Counted from the stretch's first letter, positions 46,886-57,100 are shown. The stretch is 64,000 nucleotides of DNA from Listeria weihenstephanensis (GCF_003534205.1 NZ_CP011102.1:1438036-1502035); one strand, 5' to 3'. Notes: generated by a model from the sequence alone, not told the origin. Translations and numbers: made by a program.

Positions 46886-47707
46886 ATGATGCATTTTATT
46901 TCATTCATGATAGCGCTGAGTTTAGCTGGTTTTCATACGTCGGCTGATTATCTTGCTGGAAATATTGATCAGGCGCAAACGACGACGGAAAATAGTGGGA
47001 CGACGGCAAGTAAAGATTATCAAAAAGATCCACTGTATCCGTATATCGCGATGCAAAATAAGCTGGTGGAGAAAAATGGTGTGGAGTACATCACGAATCC
47101 AGAGAACATATTGGTGTTGGCGAATAAAGAGTACTCTCTTCAATCAACGTATGTGCCACCAGACTTAGTCGTGCCAAATGTTTCTTTTTCATTCGGTGAT
47201 GAGTCGCTTGAAAAAGCACACATGCGTGAAGAAGCGGCTTCACAATTAGGTGCCATGTTTACAGCTGCGAAACAGGATGGGCTTGCGTTACATGCTGTCT
47301 CGGGATATCGTTCTTATAAACGTCAACAAGAGGTTTTTGGTGCGGAGGTTGCAGCGAAGGGTGAGGCAAAAGCGAAAGAAGCGGTTGCTGTTCCTGGAAC
47401 AAGTGAACACCAAACAGGACTTGCGATGGATATATCATCACTGTCAGCTGATTTAAATTTAACGGAAGCTTTTGGCGATACCCCTGAAGGGCAATGGTTA
47501 CAAAAGAATGCCCATAATTATGGCTTTATTTTGCGATACATGAAAGGCAAAGAAGCTGTGACGCAATATCAATATGAATCTTGGCATTATCGCTATGTTG
47601 GCAAGGATGCAGCGACGATTATTTATGAAAATGATTGGACGCTTGAGGAATTTTTCCAGCATGTGCAGGCTTTGCAAAAGAAAATTGATGGTGGAACGGC
47701 GAAATAA
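46886..47707 (+). CDS. D-alanyl-D-alanine carboxypeptidase, VanY/M15B family
   Basis: 273 residues. N-terminal hydrophobic signal (~1-22), a low-complexity linker, then the zinc carboxypeptidase: SGYRSYKRQQ, SEHQTGLAMDIS with His and Asp ligands, and ESWHYRYVG with the third His. It trims the terminal D-Ala of wall peptides. Similar stand-alone enzymes are common in Listeria and do not imply vancomycin resistance by themselves. ATG behind AAGGAAGG, with longish spacing. Confidence 0.92.
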   Translation: MMHFISFMIALSLAGFHTSADYLAGNIDQAQTTTENSGTTASKDYQKDPLYPYIAMQNKLVEKNGVEYITNPENILVLANKEYSLQSTYVPPDLVVPNVSFSFGDESLEKAHMREEAASQLGAMFTAAKQDGLALHAVSGYRSYKRQQEVFGAEVAAKGEAKAKEAVAVPGTSEHQTGLAMDISSLSADLNLTEAFGDTPEGQWLQKNAHNYGFILRYMKGKEAVTQYQYESWHYRYVGKDAATIIYENDWTLEEFFQHVQALQKKIDGGTAK

Positions 47708-47711
47708 GATA

Positions 47712-47744
47712 GGGAGCTCTCACGTGATGTGGGGGTTCTTTTTT
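47712..47744 (+). terminator. Terminator after the carboxypeptidase gene
   Basis: GAGCTCTCAC pairs with GTGGGGGTTC (with G-T pairs) around TGAT-type loop and is followed by TTTTTT. Confidence 0.75.
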
Positions 47745-47882
47745 GTGGTTTATTTTTAAATATGTCGAAAAAGTCATAAATAAACTCTCAAAATCGGAAG
47801 TACTGTATTTTTTATTATTGTATAAGATGGTAGGCTGTTAAAGTGGTCTTAAATGAAAGATACTTTAGGAGGAAATTAAAAA

Positions 47883-50800
47883 ATGGTAATTAAAAAAATG
47901 GGTGTTGCAACAGCTGCTTTGGTTATGTGTGTGAGCTTACCCTTACAAACGTACGTGACGGCAGCAGAAAACCCGCAGAATTATTCAATGAAAGCAGAAA
48001 ATAAACTAAAAGCTAGTCAGAGCGATAATGAAGGATCCTTTTCTGATGTGACAGACTATTTTTCGGTGGTTCCAGGAGCTAATTCATTCGTTGATAAAAA
48101 CACCGTTACAATCACACCAGATGCTTCTTGGCAAAAAGGTGGTTTATGGTCAAGCGAAGAAAATAAAGTAGATTTAACGAAAAACTTTCATTTAGCTGCT
48201 GACCTCTATATGGGGAATAGCCCACAAAGTGCAGATGGTATTGCTTTTGTCATGCAGAATGATAGTCGTGGTAAAAATGCTTTAGGTCAAGACGGCGGCG
48301 GACTGGGCGTCTATGGACAAAATTACATTAAAAATGCATTGGCAATAGAAGTCGATAGCTATGATAATGCAGATACTTTTGATTACGGGTTAGGCAAGGC
48401 TAACCATATTGCGATTACTGTACCAACAGCAGCTAGACCTGTTCATGAAGCGGTGAGCCGATTAGGGACAGATGAAATTTTTGCTGATGGACAATATCAT
48501 CCTATTAGCTTTGATTGGGATGCGAAAACGAAAACATTAAGCTATGCATATGGCGCATATACTGGAAGTTATGTTGTCAATGACTTGCAAGCCACTTTTG
48601 GTGGAACAGAGGTTATTTTTGGATTTACAGGTTCCACTGGAACATATAAAACATTGCAACAAGTGGAGATTACAGAACTTCAAGTGAACGGTATTTCCCC
48701 AAAAATGAAGATGGAAATAAGTGATAAAAACGGAAACAATAATGGAAAAGCAGAGCCATCTGAGATGGTTAGCGTAGCCACTACTATTTCAAATGAAACA
48801 AACGATGCATCTCCTTTTAATTTACAATATGGTGTGAAACTCGATCCATTATTTGATGCAGATACTGTGTCCAATATAGAGTTGAAACGGAATGATGGCC
48901 AGATTTATACGGTGACGAAAGAGCAGCTATTAAATAATGAAGTACAATTACCATTTGCTGATCCATCAAACACGTTCACACTAACATATGATGTGAAAGT
49001 CCGACCAGATGCTAGTCCAAAAGGCACAAAGTTAGAAATTTCTGCTACAGGTAAAGTGAATGGCGTAAAATATACAGCAGCTGGATCTATTGTCCTTCGA
49101 ATTCCAGGTGAAAAACCAGTCATTACGGCTAGTGATAGTAGTCTGAAAAAAGGTATGACATTTGATTCTATGGCTGGCGTTAGTGCGGAAGATGTAGAAG
49201 ATGGTAATTTGACGAATAATGTTAAGATTACGGCAAATGATGTAGACACATCGAAGATCGGGACGTATCACGTGACATATAGCGTGACAGATAGTGACGA
49301 TAATACAACAACGAAAACAATTACAGTAACAGTAACAAGTAATGATGCACCAATTATTAATGCAGTAGATAAATCTGTGAAAAAAGGTATAATATTCGAT
49401 CCGCTGGCAGGTGTAAGTGGGACTGATACAGAAGATGGTAATGTAACAAGTAAAGTGAAAGTAACAGAGAATGATGTAGATACATCCAAAGTGGGTACGT
49501 ATCATGTGACATACAGCGTAACCGATTCAGATAACAACACTACTACAAAAACAATTACTGTCACTGTAACAAGTAACGATGCACCGACAATAACTGCAAG
49601 CGATAAGACACTCAAAAAAGGTGGCACATTTAGCCCGCTGGCTAGTGTAACAGCTAGTGATGTAGAGGATGGCGATGTGACTAATAGCATTAAGGTAACG
49701 GCGAATGACGTAGATACATCCAAGGTAGGCACGTATCATGTAACATACAGTGTGACGGATTCGGATAATAATACCACCACAAAAACGATTACAGTCACAG
49801 TAACAAGTAACGATGCGCCAATTATTGTAGCGACAGACAAAACCATCAAAAAAGGCACTGTATTTACGCCTTTAGCAGGGGCTACTGCAAATGACACGGA
49901 AGATGGTAATGTAACCAGCAGTATAAAGGTAACAGCGAATGATGTAGATACATCCAAAGTTGGTACCTATCATGTAACGTATAGTGTGACGGACAGTGAT
50001 AAGAATACGACTACTAAGACAATCACGGTTACAGTAACAAGTAATGATGCGCCAGTTATTACAGCTACGGATAAAACAGTGAAAAAGGATTTGACATTTA
50101 ATCCAATGGCTGGGGTGACGGCAAATGATACAGAAGATGGTGACGTAACGAGCAAAATTCAAATCACGGCCAGCGACGTCGATATTACTAAAGTAGGCAC
50201 ATATCATGTAACTTACAGCGTAACCGACAGTGATAACAATACAACGACAAAAACGATCACAGTTACAGTAACAAGTAATGCAGCGCCTTCTATTACAGGG
50301 GTTGACAAGACGCTTAAAAAGGGTACGGCGTTTAACCCATTAACAAGTATGAGCGCATTTGACTTGGAAGATGGTGATCTTACTAACCAGATTAAGGTGA
50401 CAGCAAATGATGTGGACACGTCGAAGGTTGGTACGTATCATGTAACATATAGTGTGACGGACAGTGATAATAACACGACTACTAAGACAATCACGGTTAC
50501 AGTAACAAGCAATGATGCTCCGGTTATTCATGCAACAGATAAAACGATGAAAAAAGGTATGAGCTTTGATCCTTATGCTGGTGTAACCGCAACGGACACA
50601 GAAGATGGTGATATTTCCATTAAGGTTAGTATTACGGCTACTGATGTAGACATGAATCGAGTAGGCACATATCATATCACGTATAGCGTGACGGATAGCG
50701 ATAAAAATACAACCACAAAAACGATTACAGTAACAGTAACGAGCAATGATGCACCAGTTATCCAGGCGTCAGATATTACAATGCGTGTGAACAAACCGTT

Positions 50801-52394
50801 CAATGTTAAAGAAGCGGTTGTTGTTACAGATACAGAAGATGGTAACATTACGAATAAACTAGAAATCGTCGCAAATGATGTGAATATCGCGAAAGCTGGC
50901 GTATATCATGTCACCTATAGAGCGACAGATTCTGATGGTAATACAACAACGAAAACAATCACAGTGACAGTTTTGACTGATGACGCACCAATTCTAACAA
51001 CAAGTGATATCTATCTAAAAATTGGAGATGTATTCAATCCAATGGACGGAATTACTGCGAATGATACGGAAGATGGTAACTTAACTAGCAAAATTAAAGT
51101 GGACAGTAATGATGTTGATATGTCGAAGGCTGGAATGTATACAGTCGTGTACAGCGTAACGGACAGTGATAATAATACAACCAAGATCACCCGTCACGTT
51201 TATGTTCGTACGAATGATGCGCCAGTCATTCATGCAAATGATCTCACGTTTAAAGCAGGTGCTGTATTTGATGTGAAAGCCGGAATTACCGCAAGTGATA
51301 CAGAAGATGGTGATATCACAAATGAGATAAAAATTATAGCTGATGATGTTGATGCAACGAAAGCCGGTACGTATCATGTCACCTATAGCGTTACAGATTC
51401 TGATGATAATACCACCACAAAAACTATTATTGTGACTGTGTTGACGAATGAAAAACCAGTTATCGATGCTAACGATATAACGCGTAAAGCGCATCGTCCA
51501 ATCGATCGGATGGCAAATGTAACGGCATCTGATTTAGAAGATGGAGATATCACAGGCAGTATCAAAGTTGTTGCAGATGACGTAAACATAGACGTACCTG
51601 GAGAATATCATGTTACGTACAGTGTTATTGACTCGGATGGCAATGTAACAGAAAAAACAATTACTGTGACAATTTTAAGTAATGAAAAACCAGTTATCAC
51701 AGGACAAGATAGTCAGTTTAAAGCTGGCCGTACTTTTGATCCATTAGCGGGTATTAGTGCGAATGATGCGGAAGATGGCGATATTACAAGCAATATTACA
51801 GTCGTATCGAATGATGTGAATCCAGAAATAGCAGGTGTTTATCATGTGACATATAGCGTTACCGATAGCGATGGAAACACAACAGAAGAAACTTACACGG
51901 TAACGGTTCTAACAAACGAAAAACCTGTTATCCATGCAAGTGACCAAACGCTGACATACGGGCAAGCATTTGATCCGATGGCAGGGGTTACCGCGTCTGA
52001 CTTAGAAGACGGAGACATCACAGGGAGCATTACAATTATTTCAAATGATGTGAATCCAAATCAAGCTGGGATTTATCATGTGACTTACAGTGTCGTCGAT
52101 TCAGATGGTAATGAAACACAATACACGATTACTGTTCTTGTCGGTGCACAGCCAATCGTTCCAGTTGTACCAGTGGAACCAGTTAAGCCAGCAAAACCTG
52201 TAGTGCCAGTTGCTACAAGTACACCAGTTGTATCCAAACCAGGTAAAACAATTCAACCGGTGGCAAATCAAGTAGCGCAAATAACACCAAGTAAAGCTTT
52301 ACCAAAAACAGGAGACGAATCAGAAACTAATACACTTGTTATTGGTGGACTATTAGCTGCTCTAGGTGCATTATTCTTGCGTAGAAAGAAATAG
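47883..52394 (+). CDS. LPXTG-anchored adhesin: L-type lectin head and 13 DUF5011-like repeats
   Basis: 1503 residues. A signal peptide (~1-27) precedes an L-type (legume-like) lectin domain (~60-265; DGIAFVMQND, GGGLGVYG and IAIEVDSYDN carry the typical carbohydrate/Ca-site segments). A beta-sandwich spacer follows (~270-405). Then come 13 Ig-like repeats of 78 residues (~410-1420), a Pro/Val spacer, and LPKTGDE, a membrane stretch and RRKK as the sortase signal. Glycan binding is inferred from the lectin fold; the repeats act as a stalk. The first repeats are nearly identical to each other. Confidence 0.92.
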   Translation: MVIKKMGVATAALVMCVSLPLQTYVTAAENPQNYSMKAENKLKASQSDNEGSFSDVTDYFSVVPGANSFVDKNTVTITPDASWQKGGLWSSEENKVDLTKNFHLAADLYMGNSPQSADGIAFVMQNDSRGKNALGQDGGGLGVYGQNYIKNALAIEVDSYDNADTFDYGLGKANHIAITVPTAARPVHEAVSRLGTDEIFADGQYHPISFDWDAKTKTLSYAYGAYTGSYVVNDLQATFGGTEVIFGFTGSTGTYKTLQQVEITELQVNGISPKMKMEISDKNGNNNGKAEPSEMVSVATTISNETNDASPFNLQYGVKLDPLFDADTVSNIELKRNDGQIYTVTKEQLLNNEVQLPFADPSNTFTLTYDVKVRPDASPKGTKLEISATGKVNGVKYTAAGSIVLRIPGEKPVITASDSSLKKGMTFDSMAGVSAEDVEDGNLTNNVKITANDVDTSKIGTYHVTYSVTDSDDNTTTKTITVTVTSNDAPIINAVDKSVKKGIIFDPLAGVSGTDTEDGNVTSKVKVTENDVDTSKVGTYHVTYSVTDSDNNTTTKTITVTVTSNDAPTITASDKTLKKGGTFSPLASVTASDVEDGDVTNSIKVTANDVDTSKVGTYHVTYSVTDSDNNTTTKTITVTVTSNDAPIIVATDKTIKKGTVFTPLAGATANDTEDGNVTSSIKVTANDVDTSKVGTYHVTYSVTDSDKNTTTKTITVTVTSNDAPVITATDKTVKKDLTFNPMAGVTANDTEDGDVTSKIQITASDVDITKVGTYHVTYSVTDSDNNTTTKTITVTVTSNAAPSITGVDKTLKKGTAFNPLTSMSAFDLEDGDLTNQIKVTANDVDTSKVGTYHVTYSVTDSDNNTTTKTITVTVTSNDAPVIHATDKTMKKGMSFDPYAGVTATDTEDGDISIKVSITATDVDMNRVGTYHITYSVTDSDKNTTTKTITVTVTSNDAPVIQASDITMRVNKPFNVKEAVVVTDTEDGNITNKLEIVANDVNIAKAGVYHVTYRATDSDGNTTTKTITVTVLTDDAPILTTSDIYLKIGDVFNPMDGITANDTEDGNLTSKIKVDSNDVDMSKAGMYTVVYSVTDSDNNTTKITRHVYVRTNDAPVIHANDLTFKAGAVFDVKAGITASDTEDGDITNEIKIIADDVDATKAGTYHVTYSVTDSDDNTTTKTIIVTVLTNEKPVIDANDITRKAHRPIDRMANVTASDLEDGDITGSIKVVADDVNIDVPGEYHVTYSVIDSDGNVTEKTITVTILSNEKPVITGQDSQFKAGRTFDPLAGISANDAEDGDITSNITVVSNDVNPEIAGVYHVTYSVTDSDGNTTEETYTVTVLTNEKPVIHASDQTLTYGQAFDPMAGVTASDLEDGDITGSITIISNDVNPNQAGIYHVTYSVVDSDGNETQYTITVLVGAQPIVPVVPVEPVKPAKPVVPVATSTPVVSKPGKTIQPVANQVAQITPSKALPKTGDESETNTLVIGGLLAALGALFLRRKK
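49110..52150 (+). repeat. Tandem 234-base repeats in the lectin adhesin gene
   Basis: Thirteen in-frame units of about 234 bases. Unit starts such as GATGCACC at 49344 and 49578 and GATGCGCC at 49812 and 50046 are exactly 234 apart. Units 1-7 share long near-identical stretches (DTSKVGTYHVTYSVTDSD); units 8-13 are more divergent. Confidence 0.95.
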
Positions 52395-52403
52395 ATAAAT
52401 TGG

Positions 52404-52443
52404 AAACGAGAAACTCCTGCATTTGAGGGGTTTCTCGTTTTAT
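52404..52443 (+). terminator. Terminator after the lectin adhesin
   Basis: AAACGAGAAACTCCT and AGGGGTTTCTCGTTTT form a strong stem with a T run. Confidence 0.9.
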
Positions 52444-52454
52444 GTTTTAATGAG

Positions 52455-52483
52455 TTGACTTTTATACCCCCTGTAGGTATAAT
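52455..52483 (+). promoter_or_regulatory. csoR-copA promoter with CsoR-type operator
   Basis: TTGACT (52455-52460), 17-base spacer, TATAAT (52478-52483). The spacer and -10 hold the inverted repeat TATACC-N7-GGTATA (52464-52482), a CsoR-type box. Bound apo-CsoR would block polymerase; Cu(I) would release it. Confidence 0.85.
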
Positions 52484-52515
52484 AGGGTTATAATTAAAAA
52501 AAGGAGTGGTTGGTA

Positions 52516-52812
52516 ATGACACATGATAACCCGATTATACCTCGTTCGGATGAAGATACGAAACAGATTTTAAATCGTTTACGGCGCGTGGAAGGACAGG
52601 TTCGTGGTATTCAGCAAATGGTGGAAGCGGATCGCTACTGTGTGGATATTTTAGTGCAAATTTCAGCGGCAAATTCAGCGCTTAAGAAAGTAGGTTTGCA
52701 GGTGCTAGAACATCATGCGAAACATTGTGTGGTGGATGCTGCGCAAAACGGTGAATCAGACGAAGTGATGGATGATTTGCTAAAAGTGATTCGTCAATTC
52801 TCAAAGACGTAA
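52516..52812 (+). CDS. csoR: Copper-sensing repressor CsoR
   Basis: 98 residues, all-helical DUF156 fold. Cu(I) ligands are in place: Cys in RYCVDI, His in LEHHAKHC and Cys in HCVVD (C-x-n-H-x3-C pattern). ATG 52516 behind AAGGAG. First gene of the copper unit; operator is in its own promoter. Confidence 0.94.
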   Translation: MTHDNPIIPRSDEDTKQILNRLRRVEGQVRGIQQMVEADRYCVDILVQISAANSALKKVGLQVLEHHAKHCVVDAAQNGESDEVMDDLLKVIRQFSKT

Positions 52813-52836
52813 TTTGTAAAGGGGGTATTTTTCAAA

Positions 52837-55035
52837 ATGGAAGCAAAACGACAAGATTTGAATGTATTTGGCATGACGTGTGCGGCTTGTTCAACGCGTG
52901 TAGAGAAGTCGTTGAATAAGGCGGCTGGAGTGGAGAAGGCCAATGTTAATTTAGTGACGGAAAGTGCAGCGGTCTATTATGATCCTGATCAAATAAGCGC
53001 GGAACAATTGATCGATATTGTGAAGCACGCGGGCTACGATGCCGCAGAAAAAATGTCCAAAGAAGAGAAAGATGCCGTTTTGGATAAGCAGTTTAAGCGG
53101 GAAGTACGACGGTTTATTTTGTCGGCTATCTTGGCGTTACCGCTACTATTAACGATGGTGACGCATATTCCATATTTACATCATACGGCTTTTGCGATGG
53201 GTGTGGATGCGATTATTAGTCCGACGATACAGCTGATTTTGGCGACGGTTATTCAGTTTTATATTGGTTGGCGCTTTTATGATGGGGCGTATAAGTCGCT
53301 TCGTGGTAAGAGTGCGAATATGGATGTGCTCGTTGCGCTGGGAACGTCTGCAGCATATTTTTATAGTGTTGCGGAGTATGTGAGGCAGCTGCTCAATCCG
53401 AATGTTGTGGCGCATTATTATTTTGAGACGAGTGCCATTTTGATTACGCTGATTTTACTTGGGAAATTACTTGAAAGTCATGCGACATCGAAGACCACGC
53501 AGTCGATTGCGGGACTATTAAAACTTCAATCAAAAGAAGCGGTCGTGATTCGTGAGGACAAAGAGTGGAAGGTTCCTGTCGATGAACTCGCGATTGGAGA
53601 TGTGATTCTAGTTCGACCAGGTGAAAAAGTGCCGATTGACGCGCTGGTGCTTTCTGGTGAAACGAGCATTGATGAGTCGATGATTTCGGGTGAGCCGGTT
53701 CCTGTGGAGAAGAAGGCTGGGGATACGGTGATTGGCTCGACGGTGAATTTTGATGGGGCATTTCAGGCAAAGGTAACGAAACGGATGGACGAGACGGTGC
53801 TTTCGACGATTATTCAACTTGTGGAAGAGGCGCAGGGCGTGAAGGCCCCGATTCAACGGTTGGCGGATAAGATTTCGGGTATTTTTGTGCCGATCGTGCT
53901 TGTGATTGCGGTCGTGACCTTCGCAATTTGGATGCTTGCGGGCGGCGGATTTGAACAAGCATTGCAAGTTGCGATTGCTGTGCTCGTGATTGCCTGTCCA
54001 TGTGCGCTCGGACTTGCTACACCGACTGCGATTATGTCGGGAACGGGAAAAGGTGCGGAAACAGGGATTCTTTTTAAGGGTGGCGAGCATTTAGAGCGTA
54101 CTTCTAAAGTGGATACAGTGATTTTTGATAAAACTGGGACGCTTACGGAAGGCAAGCTAAAAGTGACAAACATGTTGGACGGGCATTCTGATTTTAAAGC
54201 TTTTGCGGTGGTGCTGGAAAGTCAGTCGGAACATCCGATTGCAAAAGCTGTTTTGGCGCATCTGGAAAATGAGGAGGTGCCAGCAGTTCAGGCTGAAAAG
54301 ATTCGTGCGAAAGCGGGGCACGGTGTCGTTGGTTTGCTAAACGGCTCGAAAGTATCGCTAGGCTCGTATCGCTTTATAAGTTCTTCTGCGGCGGTCCCAA
54401 AAGATGCCGACGATGAGATGAAAGTATGGATGGAAGCGGGCAGAACGATTGTGGCGATGAGCATAGATGGCGACTTTGCAGGAGCGTTTAGCTTGCAAGA
54501 TACTCCTCGAAAAGAAGCGAAAGAAGCGATCGCGAGACTTCGGGACATGGGTATCAAAACGGCGATCGCATCGGGAGATCAGCGTGTTGTGGTTGAAAAT
54601 ATTGCAAAAGAGCTCGGGATTGATGCTGTTTACGCGGAACAGTTGCCGAATGATAAGAGTGAACTCGTATCTGGATTACAGAAACAAGGCCGTGTTGTTG
54701 CTTTTGTTGGGGATGGAATCAATGATGCACCAGCGCTTGCAACGGCCGATACAGGAATTAGTATTGGGACTGGTACGGATATTGCGATTGAAACGGGGGA
54801 TGTCACGCTTGTTGGACACCAGTTAACGCTCGTTCCACAGACGATTCAGCTGAGCCGAGCAACGATGCGTAATATTCGACAAAACTTTTTCTGGGCACTG
54901 GCTTATAATTGTGCTGGAATTCCGATTGCGGCGCTTGGATTATTAGCTCCATGGGTAGCGGGTCTTGCGATGGCGGGTAGCTCCGTATCGGTTGTGGCTA
55001 ACGCGCTACGCTTAAAACGGATCAAATTAAAATAA
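52837..55035 (+). CDS. copA: Copper-exporting P1B-type ATPase
   Basis: 732 residues. One N-terminal heavy-metal domain with GMTCAACS, eight membrane segments, the actuator motif SGEPVPVEK, the ion-site CPC ([13 protein letters not shown]), DKTGT phosphorylation site near residue 430, HP locus SEHPIAKA and [10 protein letters not shown]. It exports Cu(I). A terminator follows it, so the nearby nadR is a separate unit. Confidence 0.95.
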   Translation: MEAKRQDLNVFGMTCAACSTRVEKSLNKAAGVEKANVNLVTESAAVYYDPDQISAEQLIDIVKHAGYDAAEKMSKEEKDAVLDKQFKREVRRFILSAILALPLLLTMVTHIPYLHHTAFAMGVDAIISPTIQLILATVIQFYIGWRFYDGAYKSLRGKSANMDVLVALGTSAAYFYSVAEYVRQLLNPNVVAHYYFETSAILITLILLGKLLESHATSKTTQSIAGLLKLQSKEAVVIREDKEWKVPVDELAIGDVILVRPGEKVPIDALVLSGETSIDESMISGEPVPVEKKAGDTVIGSTVNFDGAFQAKVTKRMDETVLSTIIQLVEEAQGVKAPIQRLADKISGIFVPIVLVIAVVTFAIWMLAGGGFEQALQVAIAVLVIACPCALGLATPTAIMSGTGKGAETGILFKGGEHLERTSKVDTVIFDKTGTLTEGKLKVTNMLDGHSDFKAFAVVLESQSEHPIAKAVLAHLENEEVPAVQAEKIRAKAGHGVVGLLNGSKVSLGSYRFISSSAAVPKDADDEMKVWMEAGRTIVAMSIDGDFAGAFSLQDTPRKEAKEAIARLRDMGIKTAIASGDQRVVVENIAKELGIDAVYAEQLPNDKSELVSGLQKQGRVVAFVGDGINDAPALATADTGISIGTGTDIAIETGDVTLVGHQLTLVPQTIQLSRATMRNIRQNFFWALAYNCAGIPIAALGLLAPWVAGLAMAGSSVSVVANALRLKRIKLK

Positions 55036-55040
55036 AAACT

Positions 55041-55101
55041 AGGACAGGAGTCTTGGAAGTGAGGTTAAAAGGACTCATTTTTAAGATTTTCCTGTCTTTT
55101 T
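55041..55101 (+). terminator. Terminator after copA
   Basis: AGGACAGGA pairs with TCCTGTC near 55090 around a long loop, and TTTTT follows. It separates the copper unit from nadR. Confidence 0.6.
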
Positions 55102-55102
55102 A

Positions 55103-55141
55103 TTGACATTGCGTTCATTTTTGTTTAATATAATAAACAAA
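55103..55141 (+). promoter_or_regulatory. nadR promoter with palindromic operator candidate
   Basis: TTGACA at 55103 and TTAATA (55125) or TATAAT (55129). Over the -10 lies the perfect inverted repeat TTTGTTTA-N6-TAAACAAA (55120-55141). It is a natural site for the HTH domain encoded at the start of the downstream NadR. Confidence 0.7.
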
Positions 55142-55163
55142 TAGATGTAAGGAGTGGTTGGAG

Positions 55164-56438
55164 ATGCAACGATATACATATTTAAAATTGGCTTTGAAAG
55201 AAAATCACATGACGCTACAACAAGCCGCAGACAGGATTGGTGTGACAAAAGGATATTTGAGCCAACTCGTTAATAATAAAATCAAGGAACCAAGCGCCCA
55301 AAAATTACAAGCGTTACATGAGATACTAAGTTTAGAATATCCACCGAAAGAGAAAAATATCGGCGTCGTCTTTGGTAAGTTTTATCCGCTACATACGGGG
55401 CATATTTATCTGATTCAGCGGGCGGCAAGTCAGGTGGACGAGCTTCACATCATTCTTTGCCATGATCAAGAACGCGATTTTGAGTTGTTTCAAAAGAGTT
55501 CGATGACGAAACAGCCAACAGTGGAGGATCGCTGGCGTTGGTTGTTGCAGACTTTTAAATACCAACAAAATATTAAGATTCATGATTTATCAGAGAATGG
55601 GATTCCACCCTATCCAGATGGTTGGGATGAATGGGCGATTCGGGCGAAGAAGTTGCTCGCAGATAATCATATTCAAGCTAATGCGATTTACTCAAGTGAG
55701 CCGAAAGATGCGATTAAATATCAGGAATTACTTGGTGTAGATACGATCGTTATTGATGCAGAACGTTCTTTTATGAACATCAGTGCCACGCAAATCAGGC
55801 AAGAGCCGTTTCATTATTGGGATTATATACCGACAGAAGTCAAGCCATTTTTTGTTCGGAAAGTGGCAATTCTAGGTGGTGAATCGAGTGGGAAATCGAC
55901 GCTTGTTAATAAATTGGCAAACACATTCAATACGACGAGTGCTTGGGAGTATGGGCGCGATTATGTTTTCTCTCATCTAGGTGGGAATGAGAAAGCACTA
56001 CAGTTTTCCGATTATGACAAAATATCACTTGGGCAGGCGCAATATATAGATTTTGCTGTGAAATACGCCAATAAAGTAGCTTTTATTGATACGGATTATG
56101 TGACCACGCAAGCATTTTGTATGACTTATGAGGGGAAAAAACATCCTTTTGTACAGGCAATGATGGAGACGCAGCGCTTTGACCTCGTTATTTTGCTCGA
56201 AAATAATACGCCGTGGGTCAATGATGGATTGCGGCATTTAGGAAGTAAGGCAAAACGGAAAGATTTTCAAGATTTATTGGAGCGTTTGTTAACGGAAAAT
56301 GATATTCCTTATATTGCGATTACTTCTGGAAATTATGAGGAGCGATATCTTGAGAGTATTCAATTGGTAGAACAACTATTGAACGATAAAAAGGAGCATT
56401 CAAATGAAATCAGTCATTATGAAGATTGGTCGGAATAA
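55164..56438 (+). CDS. nadR: NadR: HTH regulator fused to NMN adenylyltransferase and nicotinamide riboside kinase
   Basis: About 424 residues. HTH (~1-55; QQAADRIGVTKGYLSQLVNN), NMN adenylyltransferase domain with GKFYPLHTGH (~71-80) and the SATQIRQ motif near 211, then the riboside kinase with P-loop GGESSGKST near 236-244. It phosphorylates nicotinamide riboside and adenylates NMN to NAD, and probably represses its own genes. ATG 55164 behind GGAGTGG. pnuC overlaps its end. Confidence 0.93.
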   Translation: MQRYTYLKLALKENHMTLQQAADRIGVTKGYLSQLVNNKIKEPSAQKLQALHEILSLEYPPKEKNIGVVFGKFYPLHTGHIYLIQRAASQVDELHIILCHDQERDFELFQKSSMTKQPTVEDRWRWLLQTFKYQQNIKIHDLSENGIPPYPDGWDEWAIRAKKLLADNHIQANAIYSSEPKDAIKYQELLGVDTIVIDAERSFMNISATQIRQEPFHYWDYIPTEVKPFFVRKVAILGGESSGKSTLVNKLANTFNTTSAWEYGRDYVFSHLGGNEKALQFSDYDKISLGQAQYIDFAVKYANKVAFIDTDYVTTQAFCMTYEGKKHPFVQAMMETQRFDLVILLENNTPWVNDGLRHLGSKAKRKDFQDLLERLLTENDIPYIAITSGNYEERYLESIQLVEQLLNDKKEHSNEISHYEDWSE

Positions 56439-57099
56439 GGTTTATCCGTATATTTGTGTTTTACTTGTCACGCTTGCGTTTTTAGCAACGAATCCGCTCA
56501 CGAACTTTGAGTGGCGCTACCTATTATCCTATTTTGGAGCTGTTTGTGGTTTGATCTGCGTTATTTTACTTGCGAAGGGGAAAAATAGTGGGAACTTTTT
56601 CGGTATGTTGGCGGCTTTTGGAGAAATGAGCGGCAACTTTTTAGGGCGAAATGTTGGCGCGGCGCTACCGAGTATTTATTATTTTGTGACGCATATTTTC
56701 GGTTTGGTGACGTGGAGAAAACATATGAGTGTCAATCAAACGTTGGAACCGCGTAAACTCACGGAGCGTCATTTTGGCATCGCGATCCTTTTTATTGTTG
56801 GTGCTTCATTTGTGAATATGTTTTTAACTGGTATTCTGGGCGTTGTCAACGATCCTTATCAGTTGATGTTGAATAATTTCATTTTCGCACTCGGCGTAAC
56901 AGCTCAATTTCTGATGATTACCAGATTTAGTTTTAACTGGTATTTATGGATTATCATGAACATCCTTGTTATTTCGCTTAATATCTATACGAAAAATCCG
57001 ATTATCGCGACACAATATGCTATTTACCTTTTTAATGCGGTGTATGGATTATTGGAATGGCACGAGGCGGAGAAAAAGCGAGTATTATCCGTGCAATGA
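56404..57099 (+). CDS. pnuC: Nicotinamide riboside transporter PnuC
   Basis: 231 residues, seven membrane segments. The conserved WR (NFEWRYLLSYFGA), NFFGMLAAFGEMSGNF and WRKHM are PnuC features. It takes in nicotinamide riboside, which NadR traps by phosphorylation. ATG 56404 has AAGGAG eight bases upstream, inside the nadR frame, giving a 35-base overlap; ATG 56419 is a shorter alternative. Confidence 0.92.
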   Translation: MKSVIMKIGRNKVYPYICVLLVTLAFLATNPLTNFEWRYLLSYFGAVCGLICVILLAKGKNSGNFFGMLAAFGEMSGNFLGRNVGAALPSIYYFVTHIFGLVTWRKHMSVNQTLEPRKLTERHFGIAILFIVGASFVNMFLTGILGVVNDPYQLMLNNFIFALGVTAQFLMITRFSFNWYLWIIMNILVISLNIYTKNPIIATQYAIYLFNAVYGLLEWHEAEKKRVLSVQ

Positions 57100-57100
57100 T

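Noticed and set aside
46886-47707. Vancomycin-resistance VanY
   Set aside because: No vanA/H/X genes nearby; stand-alone M15B carboxypeptidases are normal in Listeria.
49268-50675. Series of minus-strand open frames within the lectin adhesin
   Set aside because: They repeat with the 234-base period and are antisense shadows of the repeat array.
49110-52150. Regular direct repeats that might be read as a CRISPR array
   Set aside because: The unit is 234 bases, fully coding and in frame, with no spacers or cas genes. It encodes Ig-like protein repeats.
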